Assembly: GCA_022575985.1 (NCBI GenBank) | Contig: JAKSXM010000246.1 | Span: forward strand, 10,744,001-10,808,000 | Direction of reading: 5' to 3' | Source of the DNA: Anagrus nilaparvatae | Lineage: Eukaryota > Arthropoda > Insecta > Hymenoptera > Mymaridae | Length of the DNA: 64,000 nucleotides | Shown here: one piece after another, positions 48,072 to 61,000 of the stretch | Position numbering within the stretch: the first letter of the stretch is position 1 | Layout: every line of letters begins with the position of its first letter | Translations under genes and position numbers: made by a program | Notes under the pieces: model-generated | Told to the model about the DNA's origin: nothing | What the model saw: the letters and a program-made list of their open reading frames with translations, nothing else | Database searches by the model: none

Positions 48072-48757
48072 AATATTAAAAAAAAAAAAGGTCTTCCAAT
48101 GGGTTTCTGCTCTTCACCTATAAAAATGAACTTGTTATGGATCATCTTGAAAAAACTTGTCTCAATAAATTACGTAGCTCTATAGTTTTAAACAATAGTT
48201 CCAATTATTTTTCAAATCCTCCCAAAGATTTCAAATCCCAAGTTCTTTTCTACAAACGATATGTTGATGAATGTCTCTTAATTTGCAATAAACAAGATAT
48301 AAAAAAGATCCTTACCACTTTCAACAACTACCACACTGATTTAAAATTTACCTTAGAAAAAGAAGAACCAAAAAATAATAGTATCAACTTCCCTGACATA
48401 ACAATTTTTAGAAACAAAAACTCTTTTGCTTCTACAAATTGGTACAAGAAAGAAACTTACTCCGGCCGATATCTTAATTTTAACTCGCATCACCCAGTAA
48501 AACAAAAAATAGCAATAATCTACAATATAGTTGACAAATGCCTACTCTTATCTGACAAGAAATTCCATAACGAGAATATAAAAATAGCAAAAAAATTCCT
48601 GGAAGCAAACGACTACCCTTTAAATTTTATAAATAAATATGTAAAGAAACGAATTCACTCCATAAAACAAAACTGTAATTCTGATAATAACACTAATAAC
48701 ACCAATAAAAATAATAACTCAAAAATCAGATTAGTTTTGCCCTTTTACAAATATTGA
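48072..48757 (+). pseudogene. Penelope-like reverse transcriptase, C-terminal half
   Basis: The frame with GLPMG runs to about 48125, then a one-base shift leads into a 206-codon frame from 48137. YVDE replaces the usual YVDD at the catalytic box, a change of the second aspartate to glutamate. 'INFPDITI' stands where other copies have 'INFLDL'. Later parts 'SHHPVKQKIAIIYNIVDKCL' and 'NDYPLNFINKYVKKR' are typical of this family. Dead copy. Confidence 0.88.
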
Positions 48758-48787
48758 AACAAAAAAATAATATGCGCTCTCAGTAAT

Positions 48788-48991
48788 ATGAATATTTCTA
48801 TCATAAACAAAACTACAAACAAACTCAATACAATAATTATTTTGGGAAAAGACAAACTTGAAAAATTTGATAAAAACAACGTTGTTTATAAAATAAAATG
48901 CAATGACTGCGATTATACATATGTCGGTCAAACTATCAACATCAAAAAAACAATAACCATTCTTTTAATTATTCAAAAACCGCTATATTAG
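48788..48991 (+). pseudogene. Penelope-like GIY-YIG endonuclease, truncated
   Basis: Holds 'VVYKIKCNDCDYTYVGQTIN', the GIY-YIG core with the cysteine pair, then ends in a stop and at the border of the right arm (48998). The catalytic Arg and Glu region is absent. Confidence 0.8.
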
Positions 48992-49707
48992 ACAATGAAA
49001 GAAATTATCATAGACGAACGTTTAGTGAAATGCTCCATACACAATTTATAGATTGTGCACTGAACCGCATGTACGATACAAAAAATTTAAAATATTTTTA
49101 TAAAAATAGTATTGTTTACATAAAAAAGAATTCATAAGTTTTTTTAATTTTTTTAATTTTCCTCAATTTTTCAATTTTTAATTTCCAAAAATACCATTAT
49201 AAATTCTAGCATATAAATCTCAAAGTTTTCTATCTCTATATTTCCGAGTTTCATCCTTACATACTCTTATCTTTACATTTCATAATACTTTTTCTCTCTA
49301 TCCCCACCCTACAATCAACTTGTACATCAGGTTCAGTGTATCAAGAAAACAACAAAAATCTTTATCAAATTTTCTAAAATTTATTCATAACTTATTAGTA
49401 AAAAACTAATTTTTCAAAACAAACTAATAATTTGACATGGGTTTACGCCTAAATATGACTAAAATATATTATGTGCAGTGAGTTTTTATTTTTTAATATG
49501 TGCTTAAAAATAATTTAATTTTTTATAAAACATAAATAAAACGTTTTTACAGTTTGGTTACGCTCAAAATTCCACATCTTTTTAAAATATTTTTATTTAA
49601 ATAAAATATTTTTATTTAAATAAATTATTATTTTTATGTAAGTTAAAAATTTTATATATAAAAATTATGTATGTGTTTTTGTAATATTGTTAAAATTTTT
49701 GTAGATC

Positions 49708-49736
49708 CTGAAGAAGGGGGTACAAACCCCTGAAAC
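49708..49736 (+). ncRNA. Hammerhead-ribozyme-like motif in the Penelope 3' region
   Basis: CTGAAGA (49708-49714), a five-pair stem AGGGG/CCCCT with a seven-base loop (49715-49731), then GAAAC (49732-49736). This order matches the CUGANGA - helix II - GAAA core of hammerhead ribozymes, known from Penelope-like elements. The two other helices were not established by eye. Confidence 0.6.
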
Positions 49737-49824
49737 GTTGATGAAATAAAAAACTTTCTAAACTAAATTGTTCCTTTTGATCATTTTTTATTATTATTTA
49801 TAATAATAATTTCTATTAAAAAAT

Positions 49825-50744
49825 CTTATTTATTTGAAACATAACAAATATTCATATTTGTTTTATTTATAAAAATCCAAATTATTATGTTAAATATGAT
49901 ATAGAATTATAAAGGATATTTTCTTAAGAAAAAGAAAATAAACAAATTAACAGAAAATTAATATGACATTATATTTTTATTAAGTATTTTCTTTATATCT
50001 ACCTAGCTAAATTAATTTTATATAACCCCTACTTATAAGAAAACAAAATATTTATTTCAAAATATTATTTATATTTTTTGTTAATAAATAAACATTTTTA
50101 TAAACATTTATCTAATATTATTTTATATATTCATGTAATAATTATTATAGATCCCTGAAGATGAGCAAGATATTATGCTTGATTAAACAAAAAATATTTG
50201 TCTGGAAAAGGTCGTATTTCTTTATCACAGATTTATCCATATGAACAGTAGTTAAAATTTAAAAATAAAAATTTTTCTAGTCATCTAACTTTATTGAAAA
50301 ATATTCTATTATCATGCTTACTTCGATATTTTAAATTTAATTTTCTGGGATTCTCTAGTTTTTTGTAAACTAAACCTAAATAGGCTCAATTTGAATTGTG
50401 AGACTTTGTTAATATCCATATAAAACATTTTCATCAGTTTCAATGGATTAAAGTAGATTATACCTAATTAAATTGGAATATTGAAATTGGTCAATAAGGA
50501 ACAATACGTGATGTTATTTTTACAAACTTTTTATTGTAAAATTGTCCAAAATATTAAATTTTGCTATAATTTCGAATGTCTCATTACATTCCTCTTCAGG
50601 CTAAAACATTATTTAAAAAAAGGTTGTTTTTTACAATCTTTTTCAAAAATTAATTATAATAAAGTTGAAGTATACAAACAAACATACCTAATTTATAAAA
50701 ACATATAATAACACTTACAACTAGTCAATAAATTTTACGCAAAG
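49825..50744. other. AT-rich spacer
   Basis: No gene. At 50157-50195 a CTGAAGA box followed by a possible stem (GAGCA/TGCTT) and TTAAAC looks like a decayed relative of the Penelope hammerhead motif. Confidence 0.4.
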
Positions 50745-50973
50745 TCTAATGGCACGAAAAAATCTTCCACGAGATTAGGGTTATGTCATATAAAAAATAA
50801 ATTAATTTTAACCGAAACTAATTAAATTACGAGATAATTTATATTTTTTTTTTCTGCACTTTGCATTTTTTAAATTTTATACATTTTTATATAATTTTTG
50901 ATAAATATTGAAGATTAGAGGCACGAACTTCCGTAAAGGCACGAAAAACAATTGTTTTTTTCGTGTCATTAGA
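50745..50973. mobile_element. Small 230-bp inverted-repeat element
   Basis: TCTAATGGCACGAAAAAA at the left is mirrored by TTTTTTCGTGTCATTAGA at the right with one mismatch. The interior has another GGCACGAA copy near 50919 and 50939. No frame. Confidence 0.55.
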
Positions 50974-51334
50974 TCTAGCCTAAATTTTATTACATAAGAA
51001 ACAATTAATAAAAATTAATTTTTTCTCATAAATTAATACATATAAATTTTTCATGTTTTAACAAAAATGTGTTTTTACAAGATTATACATAAGTTGTAAA
51101 TTTTTTCTTTAATAACAAGCACATGCTATAAAAGAGCAGAAGAAACTAAGTTTGGAGCAAAAATAATAGTATACTATCAGGAATCAAAACATTCATATCA
51201 AATCATTGCATATTAACTTTTATAAAAACATTGTTTTTTTGAAAAAATTTTTTTAAGACTATTTTACACAAAATTTTTTATTTTTTGAAAAAACTATTTA
51301 AACAGGACTATTAATAAAATTTTTGAAGCTAAAA

Positions 51335-52082
51335 TTATATATGCATTTTTTCCATTAATTCTATGGAATTTTTTATGTTTATTTTTAAATTGTTAGTATC
51401 TTCAGCTCTATTTACAGTATTTTCAAAATATTGAATGTTCATTGTTTTACTAAATAATCTTTTTTCTTTGTGCTTTTCAGTATCTAAAATTTTAACATTA
51501 CTCATATCAAATATATGATAATTGTCTTTATTATGATTAACAAGAGCAGATTTAAAATTATTATTTTTTAGGTCATTGGTATGTTTCTTTAATCTAGCTT
51601 TTAATTTTCTACCACTTTGGCCAATATAACATGCATCACAATCTATACAATTTATTTTGTAAACTATCCCACTTTTTTCTTTGATATTATCCTTATCTTT
51701 TCCTAATTTTATCATATAATCTAATTTATTATCAACCCTGTTTATGGGTATAAAATCTAATTGCTTGGCTAATTTATTTATTTGTGGTGTAGAAAATTTA
51801 TGAAATGGAATGACAATTTTTCTCTTTTTTCTGATATCACATTTATCAAAATTATTTGATTTTACTGAATTTAATCATTTAAGCCTTTTATGCATGTGAA
51901 TATCAATAAAATCAGAAGGATAATTGTTAGCAAGTAAAAAGGATTTTATTAACTGTAAATTGTCCTGATGGAACTCCGAATGTGAAAGATTTATACCTTT
52001 GTCTACTAAATTATAAACTATTGCTTTCTTTTGTTCAATTGGATGGTGAGAATTGAAGTTCAAAAATCTTGCTGAATAAGTC
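51335..52082 (-). mobile_element. Penelope-like element fragment (end of reverse transcriptase and GIY-YIG)
   Basis: On - a nearly continuous frame of about 245 codons starts at 'YSARFLNFNSHHPIEQKKAI' (truncated border about 52082) and reaches a stop at 51335. One in-frame TGA (after 'HMHKRLK', about 51872) interrupts it. The nuclease part has 'SGIVYKINCIDCDACYIGQS' and 'LKARLKKHTND'. It is distinct in sequence from the other two Penelope-like copies. Confidence 0.85.
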
Positions 52083-52163
52083 TAATATTATTGATAGATT
52101 ATACCTGAAGAATTATAAGAAATACGAAAAATAGTAAAAAAATGCCTCTTTTTAGCTAAAATA

Positions 52164-53304
52164 GATGACCTGTATAGTTACTTTCTATGTTAATATTATG
52201 TAAAATATTTAAAAAAGTATTCCTAAAATTAATCAAAGCAATATTATTTGTTTGTTTATTTATTTTTTTTGTTTGACCTCTTTTGTTGCCTTTATTGCAC
52301 AAGGGAACACCACAATTGGTAAAGGCCTTCAACAATAACATAGGTTATTTTATTTCTTATAAGAAACCAATATACGCATTTTTATGATATTTTTTTATAA
52401 AATCAATAGGGTAATTGTTTTCTGATAAATGTTGTTTAGTTGTTTGAATATTTTCTATGAAATACTTATTTTAGTAAAATGTATAAATAAAAGTCAAAAA
52501 ATCAATAAATATTTGCGTAAATAATGTTATTTTATTATTATATTCAGTATTCATTAAGAAGGCAAATATTGTGTTAAATTAAAATTTATAAGGATTAAAA
52601 ATTTAATTTATTTAAATGAAAAATTCATCAGTTATTTTATAATTTTATTGTAAACAATTGTGTAAAAAAATTTTTAAAAACTTATTAATGTAAGTATAAC
52701 ATAAATTTATAATAAAATTTACAAAGTAAAATACGATTTATTTTTTTTTTTTTATTTTTTTTTTTTTTATTTAAGCATTTTGAATCTTTATGTACGATTT
52801 ATTGCTCTGATTTTCAATCGCAGTGTGAATAAATTTATTATAATTATTTAGAATGATAGATTTCAGACACATAAAATTATGAATTAAAATAATTATTTTA
52901 AAAATTTTAAGAAACTAAAACAATAAAACTATTAAAGTTTTTAAAGTTCGGAAATATTACCATTTTTTTTTTTTAAATTTACTACTGAATTATATAATAG
53001 GCATTCGTATAAACACCATTCTAAATATGACTTTTATTTTATCTACAATTATTTTCGAGAGCTTTTATATTCGTCACAGTATGCAAAGTCTGTCTGCTAA
53101 AACGATAAAAATTTATGAAAATTTTATTTTACAGTTATAAATAATAATTAATATATTGAATAAATTTAAAAGTTTTACTAACTTCGTTAATTTATCGATT
53201 CAAAAATTATTCAATTTCTTATTTATTTTAGTAATATTATTAAGTCCTTTCTTCACTGAATGATTGAAAATCGATGTACTTTTACTACACCAAATGCTGC
53301 AGTC
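52164..53304 (-). mobile_element. Internally deleted LINE derivative (copy 2)
   Basis: Follows copy 1 (33447-36490) base for base with moderate divergence, but lacks the endonuclease block and the nested LINE. It joins the leader (53190-53304) directly to the C-terminal and 3' parts. A poly-T-rich stretch at 52738-52775 is an extra insertion. Confidence 0.75.
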
Positions 53305-54150
53305 GACATGTATGGCGCTGTACACAAAAAATTTTGTACACAGTCAAGTTTATACACTATTTTTGAACACATACGTTTTGAGCACATTTTTTTTGTGTAT
53401 AAAATTTTGTCACCATAATTTTATTGTATATAAAATTTGTACACCAAATTGTACACAAGCTTTTTTTTAAAGTTAGGTTAGATAAAAAAAAACCGGATTC
53501 TCTTAAAAACTTTGTTTTCCAGTTTCTTAATCAATTTTTAATAACATATTTTAATTCAGAAGAGTTCAGTAATTTTTGATAAATAATCGAATATCTGCCT
53601 AACGAAAAATTGTTAATAATTTAATAACTAAATTTATTGAATTTTCTTTTTTAATTATTTATTAAAACCAGTATCAAATGACGAAAAAAGTCTGCGGGTG
53701 AAGTGGGCTATACTTTTACGGTTCAGTTGTCGTACTTTTGAAGATATTCAGTTTTCACTATTATTGGGAAAGCTAAAATTTTTTTAAAATTTGGTTAAAA
53801 AATGGAATATCTTGCGATAAAAATAAAGAAAATAACTAGATTTTTTAGTATTCAGAAAAAAAGCATGGACGTAAAGATGATTGGCGTGTATTATTAATTT
53901 ATTTTTTTACAAAGTAGTTTAACAAAGATTATCTTGAACAAATAACTAGGGCCCTCTGAAACACTAGACTTTTTTTTTTTTTAAGGATAAAATTATGAAA
54001 AAAATATTATCATATTTTTAAAATTAATTTTATTGAAATAACTCAATGATTATTAAATATATACAGATAATATAAGAAATGAAAATTTTAATTAAATTTT
54101 GACTTTTTAAAGTAATAAACTGGCAGCTCTAAATTTTTGGTTGAAAATTT
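53305..54150. other. Spacer; possible end of a larger element
   Basis: AT-rich, with repeated TGTACAC motifs at 53300-53460. GGGTGAAGTGGGCTATACTT at about 53696 is more GC-rich and would be a candidate left end of an element holding the two genes to the right; no inverted partner is in the window. Confidence 0.3.
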
Positions 54151-54763
54151 TTACACTAGTTTTGTAGAAAATGACTGAAGGTCAGTTAGGATATATTCCA
54201 AATTTTCCAGAACTCTTTTGTCAAAGGTTTGCCTTGTCTCATTTGCATCTAATAACTGTAGCATTCGAGTAGCTGTTTTTATAATGTTTTTACCCAATTC
54301 TTCATAATAATTTGAAATTAAATCTAATAAATAAATATGTTATAGCATTTTTAATTTTATAGAATAAAATATCTTTAAAAAGTATTTATTTACTCTTTTT
54401 CCACATTAAAAATTTAAATGTTTCTTCTAAAATATTTATCCTTTCTCCCCCAATTTGTTGAAAACAAATAGCTAAATTTTCATGCCGAATTTCTGAAAAA
54501 ACATTTACTTCATCATTTAAAAATATTACTTTTTCTTTTTTTTCTGCTATAGCTTTTAATATATTTTTTTCTTTTAATATTAATTGATTCCAAAAATTTT
54601 TCGTGAACTTAATACTTTTTTTATTGTCGTTGTCGAATATTTTAAATATAATATTTACTTTTGGAAATGAGGAATTAACCTCTAATCTGAAAGATTTTCT
54701 GTTTTTCTTAGTGAGAGGAAATGTTTTACTTTTAAAATTAAATTGTTTATCAAAACGAGACAT
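54151..54763 (-). CDS. Two-exon gene, 180-residue protein of unknown function
   Basis: Exons 54763-54394 and 54323-54151 (stop) with a 69-70 bp GT..AG intron (54324-54393) join in phase to 181 codons. The protein starts with a basic stretch ('FDKQFNFKSKTFPLTKKNRK'), has a strand-rich middle ('VNIIFKIFDNDNKKSIKF') and a long helical C-terminal half ('EELGKNIIKTATRMLQLLD', 'VLENLEYILTDLQSF'). It has no signal peptide or membrane segment. I do not recognise it. It starts 267 bp from, and divergent to, the MULE-RING gene, so the two probably share a promoter region; in an autonomous element it could be a second protein. Intact frame and normal splice sites argue for a live gene. Confidence 0.72.
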
Positions 54764-55030
54764 TTTCGTTTCTTAATAATATTTTCAAATCATAATTAAA
54801 TAATTAAATGTTTCAAAAAAGCACGTTTTATTACAAAATTATTTATTAAATAATTAATGAATTTAAATTTAAGCGCGTGTATGACTTTTTCTTTGAACCT
54901 TGAAGTTGTTGGTAACAATATAAACAAGCAAAATATAACCAAAAAAATAAACATAAAAAAAAATAAATAATATTTTTATTTTGATTCGAATTCAATGTAA
55001 TTTAATTTTACCATCAAAAATATAAAAATA
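54764..55030. promoter_or_regulatory. Putative bidirectional promoter region
   Basis: The 267 bp between the start codons of the two divergent genes is AT-rich with no recognisable repeat. Position alone supports the call; no core element could be assigned with confidence. Confidence 0.4.
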
Positions 55031-58000
55031 ATGGATTGTCCAAGAGAGGATTTGCCAATTGTATTTCCTGGTTCCAGAGAAAATAGTGTAAAATATTATT
55101 ATAAAAATTATATATATTATGCTGATAAAAGAAACGATGTTCTAAAATTGCGGTGCAAGTACAGAATTTCAAAAGGTTGTGCTGATTATGTGATATATTT
55201 GTACCCTGACGGAAGTTTCGAAATACCGCCAGAGGATGTAGTGCATAAATGTAATAAAGCAGTGCCCAATTATTTAAAAATTCAAGCATGCAGAAGTGAA
55301 TGTATACAACAAGCAGGTAGCTCGTTAAAAAATTTTAGAACAATTTTAAATGAATTAATTCGTGTAGGAGGCCAGTAAGTAATCTTATTGATTAAAACTA
55401 TGTTAAATTATTTAAATAATAAGGTTTTATTAATTTTGTATAGGTACAATGACGTGGCTTTAGATATGAATTTTAGAAAACTAAAGCCAGCTATGCAACA
55501 AGCTAGAAGCCTTTATGTACCTCCAGTGCCTAAAACCCCAGCTGAATTAGATCAAGAGCTTCAAGGATGCGATATTTTTGGAAACATTTATCGTGGAGCT
55601 ACAAAGGGAGATGATGGTAGCATAATATTAATATTTATAACTGATAAAATGATTCAGCTTCTGAGAAAAATTACACAATTTTTCGGCGATGGCACATTTC
55701 AAGTAACTATCCAAAAAATTAATTAATTATTATATTATTTATTCTTGACTGAAACACTTGGGGTACATGGTTGCGCTGAATTCGTACTTCTTAACCATAT
55801 TTCCAATTAATTGACCCTAACAACGCAAATTTCCTTAAAAACGTAATTATTTTTAAACATATTAATTAATTTCTCTTGACTGTGGCATTTGGGGTTCAGG
55901 GTCATCCTGAATTAAAATTTTTTTAACCATATTTCTAAATAATGGACCCAAACACCGTAAATTTCGGTAAAAATAATAGGATTTTTAAAATTTTAATTAA
56001 TTTCTCTTGACTGCGGCACTTGGGGTTTAGGGCCATGCTAAATTACAATTTTTTAACCATATTTCTAAATGATGGACCCCAGCACCGCAAATTTCGGTAA
56101 AAATAATATGATTTTAAAAATATTAATTAAGTTTTCTTGACTGCGGTAATTGGGGTTTAGGGCCATTCTAAATTCGAATTTTTAAACCATTTTTCCAAAT
56201 AATGGACCCAAACACCGTAAATTTCGGTAAAAATAATAGGATTTTTAAAATTTTAATTAATTTCTCTTGACTGCGGCACTTGGGGTTTAGGGCCATGCTA
56301 AATTCCAATTTTTTAACCATATTTCTAAATGATGGACCCCAACACCGCAAATTTCGGTAAAAATAATATGATTTTAAAAATATTAATTAAGTTTTCTTGA
56401 CTGCGGTACTTGGGGTTTAGGGCCATTCTAAATTCGAATTTAAAAACCATTTTTCCAAATACCATTATTATGGACCCAAACACCGTAAATTTCGGTAAAA
56501 ATAATAGGATTTTTAAAATTTTAATTAATTTCTCTTGACTGCGGCACTTGGGGTTTAGGGACATGCTAAATTACAATTTTTTAACCATGTTTCTAAATGA
56601 TGGACCCCAGCACCGCAAATTTCGGTAAAAATAATATGATTTTAAAAATATTAATTAAGTTTTCTTGACTGCAGTACTTGGGGTTTAGGGCCATGGTGAA
56701 TTTGAATTTTTTAACCATTTTTCCAAATAATGGACCCCAGCACCGCAAATTTCGGTAAAAATAATATGATTTTAAAAATATTAATTAAGTTTTCTTGACT
56801 GCAGTACTTGGGGTTTAGGGTCATGGTGAATTTGAATTTTTTAACCATTTTTCCAAATAATGGACCCAAACACCGCAAATTTTGGTAAAAATAATAGGAT
56901 TTTTAAAATTTTAATTAATTTCTCTTGACTGCGGCACTTGGGGTTTAGGGCCATGCCAAATTACAATTTTTTAACCATGTTTCTAAATGATGGACCCCAG
57001 CACCGCAAATTTCGGTCAAAATAATATGATTTTAAAAATATTAATTAAGTTTTCTTGACTGCAGTACTTGGGGTTTAGAGCCATGCTGAATTCGAATTTT
57101 TAAACCATTTTTCCAAATAATGGACCCAAATACCGTAAATTTCGGTAAAAATAATAGGATTTTTAAAATATTAATTAATTTTTCTTGACTGCGGTACTTA
57201 GGGTTTAGGGCCATTCTAAATTCGAATTTTTTAACCGTTTACAGTGGCTTCGTACGGGCTACCATATAAGAATTCCATGTTTAATATCTTAAACTTTATA
57301 TTTCAGTAATTTTTTTTTAATGCTCATGCTATGTAAATATTTTTTGTTCTTTTTAGATTGTGCCTAGGATACCAAATTTCATGCAGTTATACATCTTACA
57401 TGCTAAGTATATGGATTATGTTAGTATGAATTTTACTATTAATTTTTTGTTTGCTCACTTTTTTATAATTTCTTGTCTATAAAAAATATTTTTTATTTAA
57501 ATGTAACTTATTGTAGTCTTTAGACTAGCTTTAGCTTAGCTTTTAAAAATAGCTTCTTATAAAATACGTAAAAAAATGATTAAAAATAGCATTATCATTT
57601 ACAATATTAATTAAAATTTATCAATACTTGTATATGATTTTAACATAGGGTTTCCCTGTTGTTTATGCATTGATGACAAAAAGGACCATTGAAGCTTACA
57701 CTGCTTTTGTTACAAAACTTTTGGAAATAGTTCCAGAGTTAAAAAGTAACGTCAAATCATTCAATTTAGATTTTGAAAGAGCTGCATTGAATGTATTTAA
57801 AACATCTTTTAATAATAATGTTAAACTTGCAGGATGCTTGTTTCATTTTAAGAAAGTAAATAAATTTATGAACTAATATTATACTAAAAATATACTGCTT
57901 GAATATTATATCAATTGATTGAATTTTCAAACATAACTTTCATATTATTAATAAATTTTACTTTTTATTAGTCGGTTAATGAAAAATGGAGTGAATTAAA

Positions 58001-61000
58001 ATGTGAAGATCAACATCAACAAATCAAAGACTTTGCCTTGTGTTTAGCATATTTGAAAGGAACTGCTTGGGAAGAAGGCATTAATCTACTAATTACAAAA
58101 GCAAACCAAATTAGACCTCTTAATGGAGCCTTGTTGCAATTTGTTGGTTATATGCAGCAAACTTGGTTACCTATTGCTGATATAGTTAGTTGTTTTAAAA
58201 GGGTAAATAAAACAACAAATATTTGCGAAGGTCATCATAGGCGGTTATTGAAAAGTTTTGGTAAACATCCTGGAATATGGCAAATGCTAGGTAATTTAAA
58301 AAATTAGTTTTAATAATGAAATTATTTATAACTAAATTTTATTAAGAAATTTATATAAAAGTTTTACTACTGTAACTATTTTATTTGTTAAAAAAGAATG
58401 CCTTAGTAATACGATGAAAGATACAGATGAAGACTATAAAAAAGCTGCACAAGGTCAAAGGCTCAGTGCAACTAGAGATTATCGTATTATATATTCAGAT
58501 TTTGAACTGAAATACTTAGAAGATCAATATGAATTGGGAAGGTAAAAATTAAATCAAAATCTGTTACCACCTTAATAATAATAAATAATAAGTTTTTAAC
58601 CTTGAATTTAACTTTTGATTTGTGTCTAAATTAGATATGAAACAGTCGAAGAATATTTGATAGCTATTAATTATCACATAAAAGAAAGACAATTCACAAG
58701 TAAGTGTTTTATAATAAAACAAAAAATTTAAATACAACCTACATTAAAAATATCAAAATAGATATTCCAATGGATGAAGGGAATAGTCCTGAAATAAATT
58801 CAGATACTCTTAATTTAGATGAATTTCACGCTGCCATCAGAGAATTAATGGTTCCAGAATTAGAAAATGGTAATTTTTTTTTTTAATAGTTGACTATACT
58901 ATTTTTTATTTAATTTTAAAAAATAAACTACCATTATTGTAATTTACGATTTTTTTCTTCTTAAAATGTCCTAACATATAATCAATATTACTTAATACTA
59001 TTTAATTTAATGATACTATTTAATTCAATGAAATTATAAATTTTATTTTTTTTTTATTTTTTGAAACATTGACATTCATACAATATAATTTTTGTTATAA
59101 AAAATTTAGATGCCCAACTAGTAAATAATAGAAGAAACAACCGTCAAAGAACATCAAGTAAATATTAAAAATTAGTAACATTTTTGTATATCTTATAAAT
59201 TATCTGATTCATTATTTAATAGACTTCCAAGCAGACCAAGAAAATGATAATTCAGTTTCTGAAAATAATGATAATGGTATAAAATTTTAATTTACATGCC
59301 AAAACCTTGTATTGTTTAAATTTAATTATTGTGCAATAATTTTCTTACAGACAATATTCTCAGAGGCGGTAATCGTTGTAGAGGAATTCGTAGGAGTAGA
59401 GGTGCAACTAGAGGAAGTAGTCGAGGAGCTGGTAGAGGGAATAATCTTCGAGGTAGAAGAGGAATAATACAATGCAACAATTCTACAGGATTTGAAATTA
59501 CAGGTGATTCTTATTTTGGTTTTCTTACTTTTCTAAGTCAAATCGTGGCCTTAAGGGGGGTGGGTCCTTTACATAAAAGAGCAAAAACAGGAATTTAATA
59601 AAAGGAACTTAAACTCTTAAAAATTTTTGCAATTTAAAAAAAAATTTTTTTTTATAAATTAAATATGGTGCTGAAAGTTGCTATTTCCGAAAAAAAACGT
59701 CTTTTCAACTTGCGTGCAGTGTAGCCCAAAATTTACTTAACCAATCGACACGAAAATTTATATAAACGTTTCTGATAATATTTATAAGAATATGAATGAG
59801 AGGGAATTTGAATATGGGTTTCCAAAATTTATTTATTAAGAAAAAAAAAGAAAAAAAATCAGTATTTTTTTTTTTTGGAGTAGAATAAACTTTTAAATTT
59901 TAAAAAAATAAAAATTCTGCTCCATTCATCTGGAAAATATATGATTAAAGAAATAAAATTTTTCAGTTTCGTGTGTTTAAGATGATCCTGGCAGCAGCTA
60001 GACTGCACGCAAGCAAAAAAAGGCCTTACGCGGGAATAGCAACCATCAGCGCCATCTATAATTTAAAAAAAAAATAATAATAAAATTGTATTCTTTAATA
60101 AATTATCTTTCATTTGCAACAATTTTCATGTGTCTAAGTTAATTATTTCTACCCGAAAAAATCAAACAAAAATCACTTTTTTTTATTGTCTGTAAAGGAC
60201 CCACCCCCCTTTAAAATAGTAATTTTCAAAAGAGAATGAAATGTATTGTGGTGTAATTTCAGTTTCATTTAATTTAAAATAAAATAATATTTATATTTGT
60301 TGTGTGTATGTGTGCGTAACCTTTTCGATTTTAAAGTTTTCTAGTCGAAAATAAAAATTAATTAGTACCTTCTTTTTCTTTTTGTACATGACTTTATATT
60401 TTTTTCATATTATTAGTTTTTCAAAATTAGTTATTCCTAAATATTTTGGATAAGATACCAAAATTTTTATTCAAAATCAAAAATTATAAGTTAAAAAATA
60501 CATTTCTATTTTCCTGATTAAAAAAAAAAAGTCAATAAAATTTGTATTTATCTAGATGATATACAAGAAAACTCGCCGAATAACGGGAATAACATAACAG
60601 AAACAAGCACAAGAGGTCGTGGAACGACCAACATAAATCTTACAAATAGAAGAACTACTTTAAGAAGTTACAACCGTACTGTTAGAGATAATGCTGGTGG
60701 TATTGATAATATTCCTGTTTTGGCTGAAAATCCTAGTATTGATAATAATTGTACTGGTAAATCTACATCTTCTCACGAATGTATTAGAACTGAAGTTGTC
60801 AACACAGAAGCAGGTAAATATAATTAATTTTGGTTTAGATTTTAATGGCTAAGAGCTGAGTATGCAAAATAAGATAACAAATACTTATTAAAAAAAAGAA
60901 GATTAAATTTTAGTTAGATTTAAAATAGAATCTGGTCCTTCTTTATTTGAATAAACTTGATGATATAAATATGGTTTTTACACGGACATTTCTAGGACTC

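Larger units (their letters stand above)
46781..49824 (+). mobile_element. Penelope-like element flanked by its 3' region in inverted orientation
   Basis: The right arm (48998-49824) has its inverted copy at 46781-48008, interrupted there by a MITE. Between the arms is the coding remainder on +: 'KKKGLPMGFCSSPI' (48085), a frameshift near 48125, the 'YKRYVDECLLICN' catalytic box (about 48260), 'NFNSHHPVKQK', and a truncated GIY-YIG start ('VVYKIKCNDCDYTYVGQT') at 48880. The N-terminal half is missing. Inverted or tandem partial copies are known for Penelope elements. The arm carries a hammerhead-like motif. Confidence 0.85.

Noticed and set aside
50481..50708. A 75-codon open frame
   Set aside because: Composition follows the local A/T bias and neither motifs nor splice context support it.
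55014..55289. Antisense frame opposite exon 1 of the MULE-RING gene
   Set aside because: The + strand is supported by splice phases and domain motifs; this is its shadow.
58704..58761. ATG-initiated continuation upstream of exon 8
   Set aside because: The segment is intronic: it follows the GTAAGT donor of exon 7, and the frame joins correctly only from the AG before 58762.
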